Shown one piece after another: positions 16,906-26,777 of a stretch of DNA of 64,000 bases. Under the pieces are notes generated by a model. The model had not been told where the DNA came from, did not search any database, and saw nothing but the letters and a program-made list of their open reading frames with translations. Source of the stretch: Xanthomonas albilineans (lineage in GTDB: Bacteria > Pseudomonadota > Gammaproteobacteria > Xanthomonadales > Xanthomonadaceae); contig NZ_MDCB01000002.1 in the NCBI RefSeq assembly GCF_002939705.1, positions 1 through 64,000 on the forward strand. The letters are read 5' to 3'. The translations under genes were made by a program, and so were the position numbers. Each line of letters starts with the position of its first letter. Within the stretch, counting starts at the first letter, position 1.

Positions 16906-19263
16906 ATGGATCGGAGAGATTTCCTGCGTCAGGGACTGGCGGTCGGTGCGGTGGCCGGCGTCCAAGCGCTCGCTGGCACCGCCACGGCGACGCCGGCCGC
17001 GCGTCCCACGCCCGCGTTGCCGCCGTTGCGTGCGCTGTCCAGCGACGCGCTGGCCGGTCACACCGTGCACTGTCACTTCGATGAGGCGGGTGTGCGCTGG
17101 ACGGTCTACGAAGATCTGCGTCATCCCGATGGCGATCTGACCCTGCTTGCCCCGGACGGCGCACTGGTGCTGGGCAAGCGCACCGAGCCGGTCTATCCCG
17201 CCGCGCAAGCGCCGTATTTCGGCATGGCGCTGGCCGAGGTGGCGCTGGCCGAGGCCGATCTGCTCGCCGACCGGCTGCTGCGCGATGGCGATCCGCGCCC
17301 GCACGAGGTGCGCGACGTGGCGCCGCCGCCAGCCTCGCAACTGGACCCGAAGGACTACAACGGGCGCTTGCCGTGGACGACCTTCGTCGGCACTCGCGAA
17401 TGCGCCGATACCATGCCGGTGTATCCGGACGGGCGCACACGCGGTTACCGGGCGGTGCAGGCGTTTCCGGAACTGGGGAAAGACGCATTGGTGCAGCGCC
17501 GTTGCGAAGGCTTGATCGGTGGTTGGATGCCAGCCGTGCGGAAAGTGGTGCCGGCGGGCGAGGGCCGCTATTACGACCTGTTGCTGTTTGCCGATGTGCT
17601 GGCCACGGACCGCTTCGTGGTGCAGACCTGGCACCGCAGCGCGCTGATCGAACACGGCAAGGTCCGCAAGGTGGTCTACGGGTATAGCTATCCGGATTAC
17701 CCACCGCGACGCGGCCCGCGCAGCGCCGAGGATTTCTACCGCGCGCTGCTCGCCTTCGCCGGCTATTGGCACGGCCTGCTCGCCGACATGGCGCAGGCGC
17801 AATTGCCCGACTCCAGTTGGAGCGATATGGCGCGTTTTGCCTTCGCACGCGAATTGGTGGTCCGTCCGGGCGGCACCTATCCCAAGTATGGCGCGGTGGA
17901 CCGCGACTATTATGGCAACGAGTACGATGGTTTCCAGGACACCTTCACCAGTTCGTTGTACGCCAATCTGGAGTGGGGCCGCTTCGCCCAGGCCGCGGCG
18001 GTGCTGGACGGTTACTTCAGCGATTTCGTGCAGGCCGACGGCATGGTCAATATGCGCGGCGCGGAGACCGGGCAGTTCGGCCTGACCCTGTCGTTGTTGG
18101 CGCGCTACCTGCGCTATACCGGCGATGCGGCGCTGCTGCGCAAGCATCGCGACAAGATCGCCGCCACCGCGCAGGTGCTGGTGGAACTGCACGATGCCAG
18201 CCTGCGTCTGCCGGCATCGGCGCCGGGGCATGGGCTGATCCACGGCTGGAACGAATCCGACGCCTGTCTGTCTCCCGATCCGCAGCTATGGTGGAAACCG
18301 TACTACGCCAACAGCGCGCTGGCCGTGCGCGGCTGGCAGGACATCGCCGGGGTCTGGAGTGCGATTGCCGGCGTCGGCGCGCCGGCCAGCGCGGCTCAGT
18401 GGCAGCGGCGGGCGCGGCAGCTTGCTGCGCGGGTAGAGCGCAGCGTGCGCGACAACATCCGTCGCGATCTGAGCCCGCCCTACATCGGCCCGCTGCCGGG
18501 AGTGAAGCTCACCTTCCGGCAATCGCTGCAACAGGAGCATCCCAGCGAGCAGGGCTGGCCGCATCGCGCTTATTCCGAACTGCTGCAGGCCGACGTGCTG
18601 CCCGACGATCTGGCGCACCTGGTCATCGATTGCGTGCGTGGCCATGGCGGCACCAGCCTCGGCGTGGTCGGCAACATCGCCGCGCCCACGCCGGAGGGAC
18701 GCGACCTGCTGGGTTTCATCTCCTACGGCTACGCGCAGCAGTTGCTGCGTTTGGACCGGATCGAGGAATACCTGCTGTTCCTGTACGCGCATCGCTACCA
18801 GGTGCATACCCGTGGCAGTTGGACCGCGGGCGAGGTCAGCGGCATCACTGGCGGCATGCCGTTGTTCTGCATCCCGGCGCAACTGACGATCCCGCTGTTG
18901 CTGCGCTGGATGCTGGTGTTCGAGGACAGCGCCGGCGAGGAACTGTTCCTGGCGCGGGCGCTGCCGCGCGACTGGTTGGGCAGTGGCCAGACAATCGCCA
19001 TCGCCGATGCGCCGACGCGCTGGGGCACGGTGTCGTTGAGCTTGTGCGCGGATCCGGCACGGCAACGCATCGATGGGCGTGTGCGCTTGCCGCCGTCGCG
19101 TCCGCCGCGCACCTGGTTGACCCTGCGCGTGCCGGCCGGCACGCGCTTGCGCGAGGTGATGTTGGATGGGCAGGCCGTGCCGCTGTCCGGTCCACGCAAC
19201 GAGCGTGTGCAGGTGCCGGCTGGCCGTGCCGAAACCCTGACGATTGCCGCCGTCTACGCTTGA
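16906..19263 (+). CDS. Tat-exported six-hairpin glycosidase-like protein, substrate unknown
   Basis: This 785-residue protein begins with a twin-arginine signal (MDRRDFLRQGLAVGAVAG), so it is exported folded. Residues about 300-620 are rich in helical repeats with aromatic and acidic residues (YDGFQDTFTSSLYANLEWG, RYLRYTGDAALLRKHRDKIAATAQVLVELHD split here only for reading), as in (alpha/alpha)6 glycosidases. The C-terminal part (FLARALPRDWLGSGQ, then a beta-rich tail) resembles the end domain of rhamnosidase-type enzymes. I cannot place it in a GH family. The shared upstream element and the neighbouring receptor gene suggest it acts on the same plant glycoprotein glycans. Confidence 0.7.
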   Translation: MDRRDFLRQGLAVGAVAGVQALAGTATATPAARPTPALPPLRALSSDALAGHTVHCHFDEAGVRWTVYEDLRHPDGDLTLLAPDGALVLGKRTEPVYPAAQAPYFGMALAEVALAEADLLADRLLRDGDPRPHEVRDVAPPPASQLDPKDYNGRLPWTTFVGTRECADTMPVYPDGRTRGYRAVQAFPELGKDALVQRRCEGLIGGWMPAVRKVVPAGEGRYYDLLLFADVLATDRFVVQTWHRSALIEHGKVRKVVYGYSYPDYPPRRGPRSAEDFYRALLAFAGYWHGLLADMAQAQLPDSSWSDMARFAFARELVVRPGGTYPKYGAVDRDYYGNEYDGFQDTFTSSLYANLEWGRFAQAAAVLDGYFSDFVQADGMVNMRGAETGQFGLTLSLLARYLRYTGDAALLRKHRDKIAATAQVLVELHDASLRLPASAPGHGLIHGWNESDACLSPDPQLWWKPYYANSALAVRGWQDIAGVWSAIAGVGAPASAAQWQRRARQLAARVERSVRDNIRRDLSPPYIGPLPGVKLTFRQSLQQEHPSEQGWPHRAYSELLQADVLPDDLAHLVIDCVRGHGGTSLGVVGNIAAPTPEGRDLLGFISYGYAQQLLRLDRIEEYLLFLYAHRYQVHTRGSWTAGEVSGITGGMPLFCIPAQLTIPLLLRWMLVFEDSAGEELFLARALPRDWLGSGQTIAIADAPTRWGTVSLSLCADPARQRIDGRVRLPPSRPPRTWLTLRVPAGTRLREVMLDGQAVPLSGPRNERVQVPAGRAETLTIAAVYA

Positions 19264-19589
19264 GTCGCGGAATCGTCTGCAATCTCGGGAGCGTCTCCTG
19301 GGTGTCGGGCAGTGCGATATTCCGCACGGTTTCCCGATAAATACGACAAGACGAGATATCGGCCATACGCGCACATTGTGTCCGTGTAGTGAATTTTGAG
19401 GGTGAAATTCCTGCACGATACAGCGCAACCTCGGGCGTCGTCGTGCGTGCAGTGTCGGGGCGTTTTGGCTCCCGCTGCACGCGTGGACACGTTCGTATCC
19501 GTACTCGCCCACATGCGCTGGCGATGAGGTGCAGGCCCGATGAAGGGATCGCCTCACCGATCGCACAGCGTGCAGCCAAGGAGAATCCG
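19264..19589 (+). promoter_or_regulatory. Upstream region and long leader of TonB receptor 1
   Basis: No gene is supported in these 326 bp. They hold element copy A at 19313-19353 and then a leader of about 235 bp before the receptor ATG, with a ribosome site AAGGAGA at 19579-19585. Downstream of the element the words GCACATTGTGTCC resemble GCAAATTGTGACC at the same distance in front of receptor 3, so similarity between the two upstream regions extends over about 70 bp. Confidence 0.6.
19313..19353 (+). promoter_or_regulatory. Putative regulon element, copy A (TonB receptor 1 operon)
   Basis: TGCG-ATA-TTCCGCA (19313-19326), 17 bp, then CGACAAGACG (19344-19353). Both halves match copy B upstream of the receptor gene at 39156 exactly at the fixed positions, with no gap. 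It lies 237 bp before the ATG at 19590. TGCG and CGCA at the ends of the first half can pair as an inverted repeat, which would suit a dimeric regulator. Confidence 0.65.
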
Positions 19590-22421
19590 ATGCCGTCCCT
19601 ACTCGAATGCGTGGTGCCGCTGTTTCCCCGTTCATGGCGTCACGCGCAGCGGCAAGCCCCGCTGACTGCGGCGATCTGCGCAGCGCTGGCGCTGCTCCCG
19701 TTGTCTACAGTGCAGGCACAGGAGGCCCAGACCCAGGACGCCTCGGCGACCACATTGGAGCGGGTCAGCGTAACCGGTAGTCATATCCGCCGCATCGATG
19801 CCGAGACCGCCAGCCCGGTCATCACCATCGACCGCCAGCGGATCGAAGATAGCGGCCAGAACACCCTGGGCCAGTTACTGCAGCAACTGCCGGCGATGGC
19901 CGGCAATATGCCCAACATCGCGCTCAATTCCGGTTTCAGCCATGGTCGCGCGCTGGTTTCGCTGCGCAATCTCGGTCCCGAGCGCACCTTGGTTCTGGTC
20001 AATGGTCACCGCATGGCCGGGCCTGCCAGCAGCGTCGCCGCGGCCCCCGGTGTGGACGTCAACGCGATTCCGGCGGCGATGGTGGAACGGATCGAAGTGC
20101 TGACCGACGGCGCTTCTTCGGTCTATGGTTCCGATGCCATCGCCGGGGTGATCAACATCATCCTCAAGGACAAATACGATGGCTTTGCCGCCACTGCGGA
20201 TTACGGCCAGAGTACGCATGGCGATGGCAATCGCCGTACGTTGGGTGTGGAGTGGGGCAAGAGCTGGGAGCGTGGCGGGCTGATTCTCGGTCTGAGCCAG
20301 AATTCCATGAACGCCCTCTACGATGCGGATCGCCCTTACGCCAGGACGGCGTTGCAGTATGTCAACGGCCAGCCGAAGGAAATACGCAGCGGCGGCACCC
20401 GCGCGTTTCTGGACGACGGTCGTGTACTGGTTCCGAATCATCCGCTTGCGCCAGGTGCGGTCGGCACCCAGGATTTTCATCCCTACGATCTGACGTTGGA
20501 TACGCATAACATCTATGACGAGCAGTACCTGATTACCCCGGTGCAGCGCACCAACGCGTCGGCGCATGCCAGTTTCGATTTCACTGCGGACGTGCAGGGG
20601 TACCTGGACATGTTCTGGACCCGCAGCCAGACCACCTCGCAACTCGGCGCCTATGGCCTGGAAATGCCCAATGCCGCGCAGAACTACTACAACCCGTTCG
20701 GCAGCGCACTGACCCGTTATCTGTTGCGTTCGGTGCAGGCCAATACCCGTGTGTTCACTTCGACGATGTACCAGACCAACATCGTCGCCGGGTTGCGCGG
20801 AAAATTCGCCGACACCAGTTGGCAGTGGGATGCGGCGGCGGGGACTGCCCGCTACAAGGACACCCTGATTCGTCATGGCTTCTCGGTCACCTCGCGGCTG
20901 GACAACGCGGTGGGTGCTTCGTTCCGCGACAGCGACGGCACGATCAAATGTGGCACGCCCGGCAATGTGATCGCCGACTGCACCCCGATCAACGTGTTCA
21001 ATCCGGATGACCCGGCCACCATCGCCGGGATCAAGGCCACTCAGAGCGTGGTGGATCTGGTGGACAAGAGCACGATGAAATTCGCCGAGGCCAGCGTCAA
21101 TGGCGATCTGTTCGCGATGCCCGCCGGATCTGTGCAGGCCGCGTTGGGGCTGTCGCTGCGCAAGGATGGCTTCGCACAGGGAACGAGCAACCCGGTGGCC
21201 GCCGCCGATGCGGATGGCAAATGTGACTACAACGACGGCTGCATCATGAACCAGGGCCACGACGAGACGATCAAGGAGGCCTACGCCGAAGTGCTTGTCC
21301 CGCTACTCAAGGGCGTGACCGGTGCACAGGCGCTGAACCTCGACCTGGGCACGCGCTATTCCAGGTACGACTATTGGGGCAACACTACCAACAGCAAGGT
21401 CGCGCTGGAGTGGCGGCCGCTCGACAATCTGCTGGTCCGTGCCACCGGCTCGCAGGTGTTCCGCGCGCCATCGCTGGGCAACCTGTACGGTTCCCCGTTC
21501 AGTGGGGTGATCGACGACACTGGCGACTATAGCGATCCGTGCAATGGCTATACCGGCGGCGGCAATCCTGCGGCCTGCGTCAACGTGCCGCGCAACGGCA
21601 GTTTCGTCAACACCTCCGCGTTCAGGGTGATCACCACGGGGTCGGCCAACGCCGGTTTCGCGATCAAGCCCGAGCAAGGGCGCTCCTACGATGTGGGGGT
21701 GGTCTACGATCCGGGCTGGGCCGAGGGTCTGTCGTTGAATGTGGACAACTGGCGGGTGTCGCTCGAGGACATGCTCAACGGCACCAGCGTGAGCGAGGTG
21801 CTGCAGAATTGCTACGACGGGCAGAATGCGTATTGTCCTTTGATCCAGCGTGATACTGCCGGGCAATTGGTCAGCGTGACCGTGCCGTTTACGATCAACA
21901 GCGGCAAGGTCGATATTCGTGGCGACGATGTCGGCATCAAGTACGCGTTGCGCGATACGGCCTGGGGCAGCTTCCATGCCGGTGTCGATGCGACCTACCT
22001 GTCCCGTTATACCTTCAGTGGCGATCCCCACAACTACGTTGGCGAGACCTGGATCTACGGCAACACGCCGCGCTGGCGCGCCAACTTCAATCTGAGCTGG
22101 GACAACGGACCGTGGCATGCCAGTTGGAACACGCGGCTGATCGGGCGGACCACGGTCGGCAGCGCCTATGAAGATCTTTGCATTAACACCGCCGCCGATG
22201 GCAGTTGCGTGTACTTTCACGTCGGCACGGTGACTTATCACGACGTGACCCTGAGCCGGAAGTTCGACCGCCTGCACAGCACCGTGTCGGCTGGCGTGAA
22301 CAACCTGGGCAACCGCACGCCGCCGCGCTATTACGGCTATTCCAGCGCGGCTAATACCGATGCCTCCACTTACGACACGTTGGGACGCTATTTCTGGGCG
22401 CGGATCAGGACCGAGTTTTGA
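19590..22421 (+). CDS. TonB-dependent outer-membrane receptor 1
   Basis: The 943-residue protein has a signal peptide ending near LSTVQAQ, a TonB-box-like LERVSVTGSHIRR, a plug domain (VITIDRQRIEDSG, then VLTDGASSVYGSDAIAGVINI) and a long beta-barrel ending in aromatic FWARIRTEF. Such receptors import glycans, peptides or metal complexes with energy from TonB. It is closely similar in layout and motifs to receptor 3 at 39156 (both have GT[IV]KCG...CTPI[ND]VFN in the barrel). The ATG at 19590 has AAGGAGA seven bases away. As first gene of an operon with GH121-like, GH43 and S9 genes, it probably takes up Hyp-arabinosides or arabino-oligosaccharides. Confidence 0.93.
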   Translation: MPSLLECVVPLFPRSWRHAQRQAPLTAAICAALALLPLSTVQAQEAQTQDASATTLERVSVTGSHIRRIDAETASPVITIDRQRIEDSGQNTLGQLLQQLPAMAGNMPNIALNSGFSHGRALVSLRNLGPERTLVLVNGHRMAGPASSVAAAPGVDVNAIPAAMVERIEVLTDGASSVYGSDAIAGVINIILKDKYDGFAATADYGQSTHGDGNRRTLGVEWGKSWERGGLILGLSQNSMNALYDADRPYARTALQYVNGQPKEIRSGGTRAFLDDGRVLVPNHPLAPGAVGTQDFHPYDLTLDTHNIYDEQYLITPVQRTNASAHASFDFTADVQGYLDMFWTRSQTTSQLGAYGLEMPNAAQNYYNPFGSALTRYLLRSVQANTRVFTSTMYQTNIVAGLRGKFADTSWQWDAAAGTARYKDTLIRHGFSVTSRLDNAVGASFRDSDGTIKCGTPGNVIADCTPINVFNPDDPATIAGIKATQSVVDLVDKSTMKFAEASVNGDLFAMPAGSVQAALGLSLRKDGFAQGTSNPVAAADADGKCDYNDGCIMNQGHDETIKEAYAEVLVPLLKGVTGAQALNLDLGTRYSRYDYWGNTTNSKVALEWRPLDNLLVRATGSQVFRAPSLGNLYGSPFSGVIDDTGDYSDPCNGYTGGGNPAACVNVPRNGSFVNTSAFRVITTGSANAGFAIKPEQGRSYDVGVVYDPGWAEGLSLNVDNWRVSLEDMLNGTSVSEVLQNCYDGQNAYCPLIQRDTAGQLVSVTVPFTINSGKVDIRGDDVGIKYALRDTAWGSFHAGVDATYLSRYTFSGDPHNYVGETWIYGNTPRWRANFNLSWDNGPWHASWNTRLIGRTTVGSAYEDLCINTAADGSCVYFHVGTVTYHDVTLSRKFDRLHSTVSAGVNNLGNRTPPRYYGYSSAANTDASTYDTLGRYFWARIRTEF

Positions 22422-25400
22422 GGCAGCGGCAAGGCCGGGACGCGCTCCTGCGGCGCTGGCAGCACGCTGCCGGCGTGCTGGTCGGCGCGGCGCTGCTGGG
22501 GCTCGCCGTGGTCTGCGCGCAGGCCAGCGCCGCGGCGCAGGCCGATGACGGCGAAGGTCTGGATCGCAGCAACGCCGCGCTCGGCATGCCGCGTTTCAAG
22601 GGCGATGCGCAGCCCGTCCCGGCTACCGGCGTGGCCTTCGCTCCGGGCACAGGCTATCTGCCTCGGGTCTTCGCGGCCGACCGCGCGGCTGGCGCCGGCA
22701 GTGCGCCCGGCAAGGATTTCTGGATCGATCGCATGCTCGCGCGTCGAGGTCGCGGGGGGGGGCAGCGATAGTGATAATAATGAGGACGGCAATCGCTGGT
22801 TGTTCACGCGTGGCCGCGCCGCGTACATGTACACCCATCGACCCGAGGTGCCGGGTTTCGTCGGCGATGTCGCCTATGTGCACAAGACCGGCCACGACGC
22901 CTTGTTCCGATTGCAGGTGGACGGCGATGGCGCACCGCTGGCGTTGACCGAGGACAGCGCGCAACGGCGGCAGACACCAAGCTATTTCAGCAGCGTGTAC
23001 ACCGGCGCAGGCGTGCGCCTGCATCTGGTCAAGTTCATCACCGAACACAACGTGGCCGTGGCCGAGATCACCTTGTCCAGCACCGATGGCGTGGCACGCA
23101 CGTTGCGCGTGCGTGCGATCTCGCCGATGGCCACGCACGTCGATGGCGCGGAGTTGATCGGTGCCTTCGTCACCCACAACGCGATTACCACGGTTTTTCC
23201 GCGCCTGTCCGGGGACGGTTTCGCTCTGGAGAGTGGCGGCCTGGTGCGGCGCGTGGTTGTCCCGGCGACCGGGTCGTCGCCCACGTTGAAGGTGCAATTG
23301 GGCCTGGTTACACGCGAACTGCCGGCTTCGCGACAGGAGTACCGGCGCATCGCCGCGCAGTCGCCGCAGCAGGCCTACACCGAGCACGTCGTCGCCTATA
23401 ACCGCTGGTGGGCCGACAACCTGCCGTATCTGGACACGCCCGAGGACAATCTCGACAAGACCCTGTTCTATCGCTGGTGGTTGCTGCGTTTCAATTTCCT
23501 CGATGCCGCGGTGCCCGGCAACGACTATCAGTTTCCGGTGGCGATCGAAGGCGTACTCGGCTACGACAACGCAATCGTGCTGACCACCGGCATGTTCATC
23601 GACGACCTCAAGTACCTGCGCGATCCGACGGCTGCCTACGGTTCCTGGCTCGGTGCGGGCGAGACCGCCGGTGGCGGCAAGTACGTGGACAACCCCGGTG
23701 CGCCGGAAAACTGGTCTAACTCCTACGCCCAGTATCTCAGCGCCGCGGCATGGCGGGCCTATCAGGTGCATGGCGGGCCGCCGGCGATTGCCGCGCAACT
23801 GGCGCGCTACGCCAGCGCCGACGTGGACGCGTTGCTGCGTGCCTACGATCGCAACGGCAACGGGTTGATCGAGTACGACTGGGCGGCGATGACCGGCAAC
23901 GATGCCGATGCGGTTTCTTTCGACTGGGCCAGGCACCATGGCCAGGCGCGCATGGACCGCAGCGAGAGCGCCTATGTGTACGCCAACGCGCAGGCGGCCG
24001 CGCAGGCGGCGCAACTCGCCGGCGACACCGCCACCGCAACGCGGATGCAGGCACTGGCGGCGAAGATCCGCCGTGCCGTGCTGCAGGTGCTGTGGCAGGA
24101 CCACAGCGCCAGCACCGACAGCATGGGCCTGCATGGCGACCTGCTCAAGCAACGTCAGGCCGAGGGTGCGCGCTTGCCGGTGGACTGGAAGGAAACCAAT
24201 AACTATTACCCCTTCAGTGTCGGTTTGATGCCCAAGCGCGGTGACCCGGATGACGCCGCCAAGTACGTGCGCGCGTTGCGCCTGTTCGCCGACGCCCGGC
24301 AGTTTCCGCTGTTCCCGTTCTACACCGCCAACCAGGCCGACCTGCGCGCGCGTGGCGGTGGCGGTAGCAATAACTTCTCGGTGATCAATGCCACCGTCGC
24401 CTTTCGCTTGCTCGGCAGCGTGCTGCGCGATTATCCCAGCCCCTATCTGGACGCTGGCAGTTATCGCAAGCTGCTGTACTGGAATGCCTGGGCGCATTAT
24501 GTGGATGGCGATAATCGTTATCCCGATCAGAACGAGTTCTGGGCCGAGGGCAGTGCCGCTGATGGTGGCCGGATCGGCTACCGTTCGTGGATCCACCATA
24601 CCCAACTCGGCGCCACCAACTTCACCGTGATCGAGGACGCGATGGGCCTGCGTCCGCGCAGCGACGCCATGATCGAGCTGTATCCCATCGACATCGGCTG
24701 GGATCACTTCGCCGCCGATCGCCTGCGTTATCGCAATCGCGATTTGAGCATTGTCTGGGACCGCGATGGCCGTCATTACGCGGGCGCTGCGCCCAAGGGG
24801 TATTCGCTGTATCTGGATGGCAAGCTCGCCTTCACCGTCGATCGCCTGGCGCACGTGCTCTACGATCCGGCAAGTGGTCGCGTGCAGGCGGCGCCGGATG
24901 CGGTCAACGCCGACGCCGCGCAGGTGCAGGTGTTGGCCGCGCACGCGCTGGCGTTGCAGACACCGCAGCAGGTGCGTTTCCCCGCAGGGGCGCGGATTGG
25001 CGCGGTCCTGGCGGACGCCGGTGTGGACATCGGCCTACCGGCCACTGCACGCAACCTGGCGCAAGGCGCGGCGGTCAGCGCCAGCTTCGCCGCCGAGGGC
25101 TTCCCGGCCACGGCGGCGGTGGATGGCAGCACCGCCAACGAACCATTCTGGGGCACCGTCGGATCGGCGACGCACAGCGACTGGATCGCCTTGGATCTAG
25201 GCCAACCGCAGACGCTGGATGACGTGCGTGTGTATTTCTATCGCAGTTCATCGCCGCCCGGCGAGCAACACGGTACCCCCTCGGGCACGCGCGCCGGCTA
25301 CGCGCCGCCGTGGTTGTACGTGTTGCAGTACTTCGACGACGGCGTCTGGAAGACCGTGCCGGGCCAGGTGCGCGACAGGCCGATCGCACAGGGCAATCGC

Positions 25401-26777
25401 AACCGCATCCGTTTCCCGCCCTTGCGCGCGCAGCGCTGGCGTGTGCAGGTGACCCACGCTGGCCCGCAGCGCACTGGCATCAAAGAGATCCAGGCCTACG
25501 CCACGGGCATCGCGGCGCCTGTGGCGAGCGCCAACCAGGCGCCGCAAGTCGATGCCTGGCAGGAGGATGCTGTTGCGGCCGACGGTGCCGTGCGTCTGAC
25601 CGGCCGGGTTGGCGACGACGCGCGACCGAACGGTACGCTGGCGTTGCAGTGGCGGGTACTGCGCACGCCGCCTGGCGGCGCGGCGATCTTCGCGCAAGCG
25701 CAGGACGCCAGCAGTACAGTGCGCTTCACTGTGCCCGGTGCTTACACGCTGCGCTTGCAGACCGACGACGGTGCATTGCAGGGGCATGCGGATGTCGAGG
25801 TGATCGCTCCAGCATTGCCCGCCGAGCAGGCATTGCAAGTGCAGAGCGAGGCCGAACCCAGCGCGCAGTTCACTGCGGCCCATCACCGTCTGCAGGCGCT
25901 CAACGATGGGTGGAGGCCGGCGTCGGAGCAGGTGCCGGCGGCGGATCGGCGCTGGGGCAGTTGGGGGCGCGCGCAGCCGGCGTCGGTGTGGGTGCAATAC
26001 CAATGGCCGCAGCCGCAACGCTTGAATGCGACGGCGCTGTATTTTTGGGACGATCAGCCGCACGGCGGTGTGGATTTGCCGCGCGGCTGGACGTTGCAGT
26101 ATCGCGATGGCACGCAGTGGCGCGATGTGGTCGTGCGCGGTGGCTATCCGGTGCTAGGTGGCGGCGCAGCGAGTCGGGTCGCATTCGCGCCGGTGACCAC
26201 CACCGCGCTGCGCGTGATCCTGCAGACGGCTGTGCAGGGCGAAGGACATGCGGCGGTTGGCATCGACGAATGGCAAGTGTTTGCCGAGCGCGCGGTGGGC
26301 ACCGAGGCGGTGGATGTGCGCGTGGCGCCGGGGCAACTGCCGGCATTGCCGGAACGGATCGCCGGCTATTTCGCCGATGGCAGCTGGGCCTGGTTGGGGG
26401 TGCGCTGGTCGCCGCTCGATCCGGCCGCGTTGGCCGCCGAGGGCCGTGTCCAAGTGCAGGGCCTGGCCGATGGCGCCGTGCCGGTGAGCGCCAGCCTCTG
26501 GGTGCGCGCGAATCCGCCGGGCCAGATCAACACGGTGCAGGCGCCGCCGCCGTTGCATGTGCGTGTCGGGCAAACGCCGGTGCTGCCGGCCTTCGTCGGC
26601 GTGCAGTACAACGACGGCTCGCGCGAGCGCGTGCCGGTGCGCTGGTCGCCGTTGGCGCCGACGGTCGATGCCATGCCGGGCAGCGTGAGCGTCGAGGGAC
26701 AGGTACAAGGCCGCGACGGTCGCGGTGGCATGCCGGTCCGTGTGCAATTGCTGATCGACCCGGCGTTGGCGCCATGA
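22418..26777 (+). CDS. GH121-like beta-L-arabinobiosidase, broken by a frameshift in a 9-G tract
   Basis: The reading starts at TTG 22418 (overlapping the receptor stop) and reaches a stop at 22769-22771; the rest of the protein continues in another frame to 26777. Removing one G from the tract at 22754-22762 joins them into about 1,450 residues: signal peptide, a large (alpha/alpha)6-type catalytic region (about 130-860), a discoidin-like domain (about 875-1030), a PKD-like domain (about 1035-1125), a second discoidin-like module (about 1130-1290) and two Big_4-like Ig domains (about 1295-1450). Architecture and neighbours match the HypBA2-type GH121 enzyme known from bifidobacteria and Xanthomonas euvesicatoria, which frees beta-Ara2 from hydroxyproline. 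The family assignment is by context and memory. The shift may be a sequencing error, a mutation or phase variation. Confidence 0.65.
22754..22762 (+). repeat. Homopolymer of nine G at the frameshift point
   Basis: Nine consecutive G follow CGC and precede CAGCGATAGTG. With nine G the upstream frame hits TAG at 22769; with eight the frame continues as RGGGSDSDNNEDGN into the conserved part. Tracts of this length are slippage-prone in cells and error-prone in sequencing. Confidence 0.9.
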
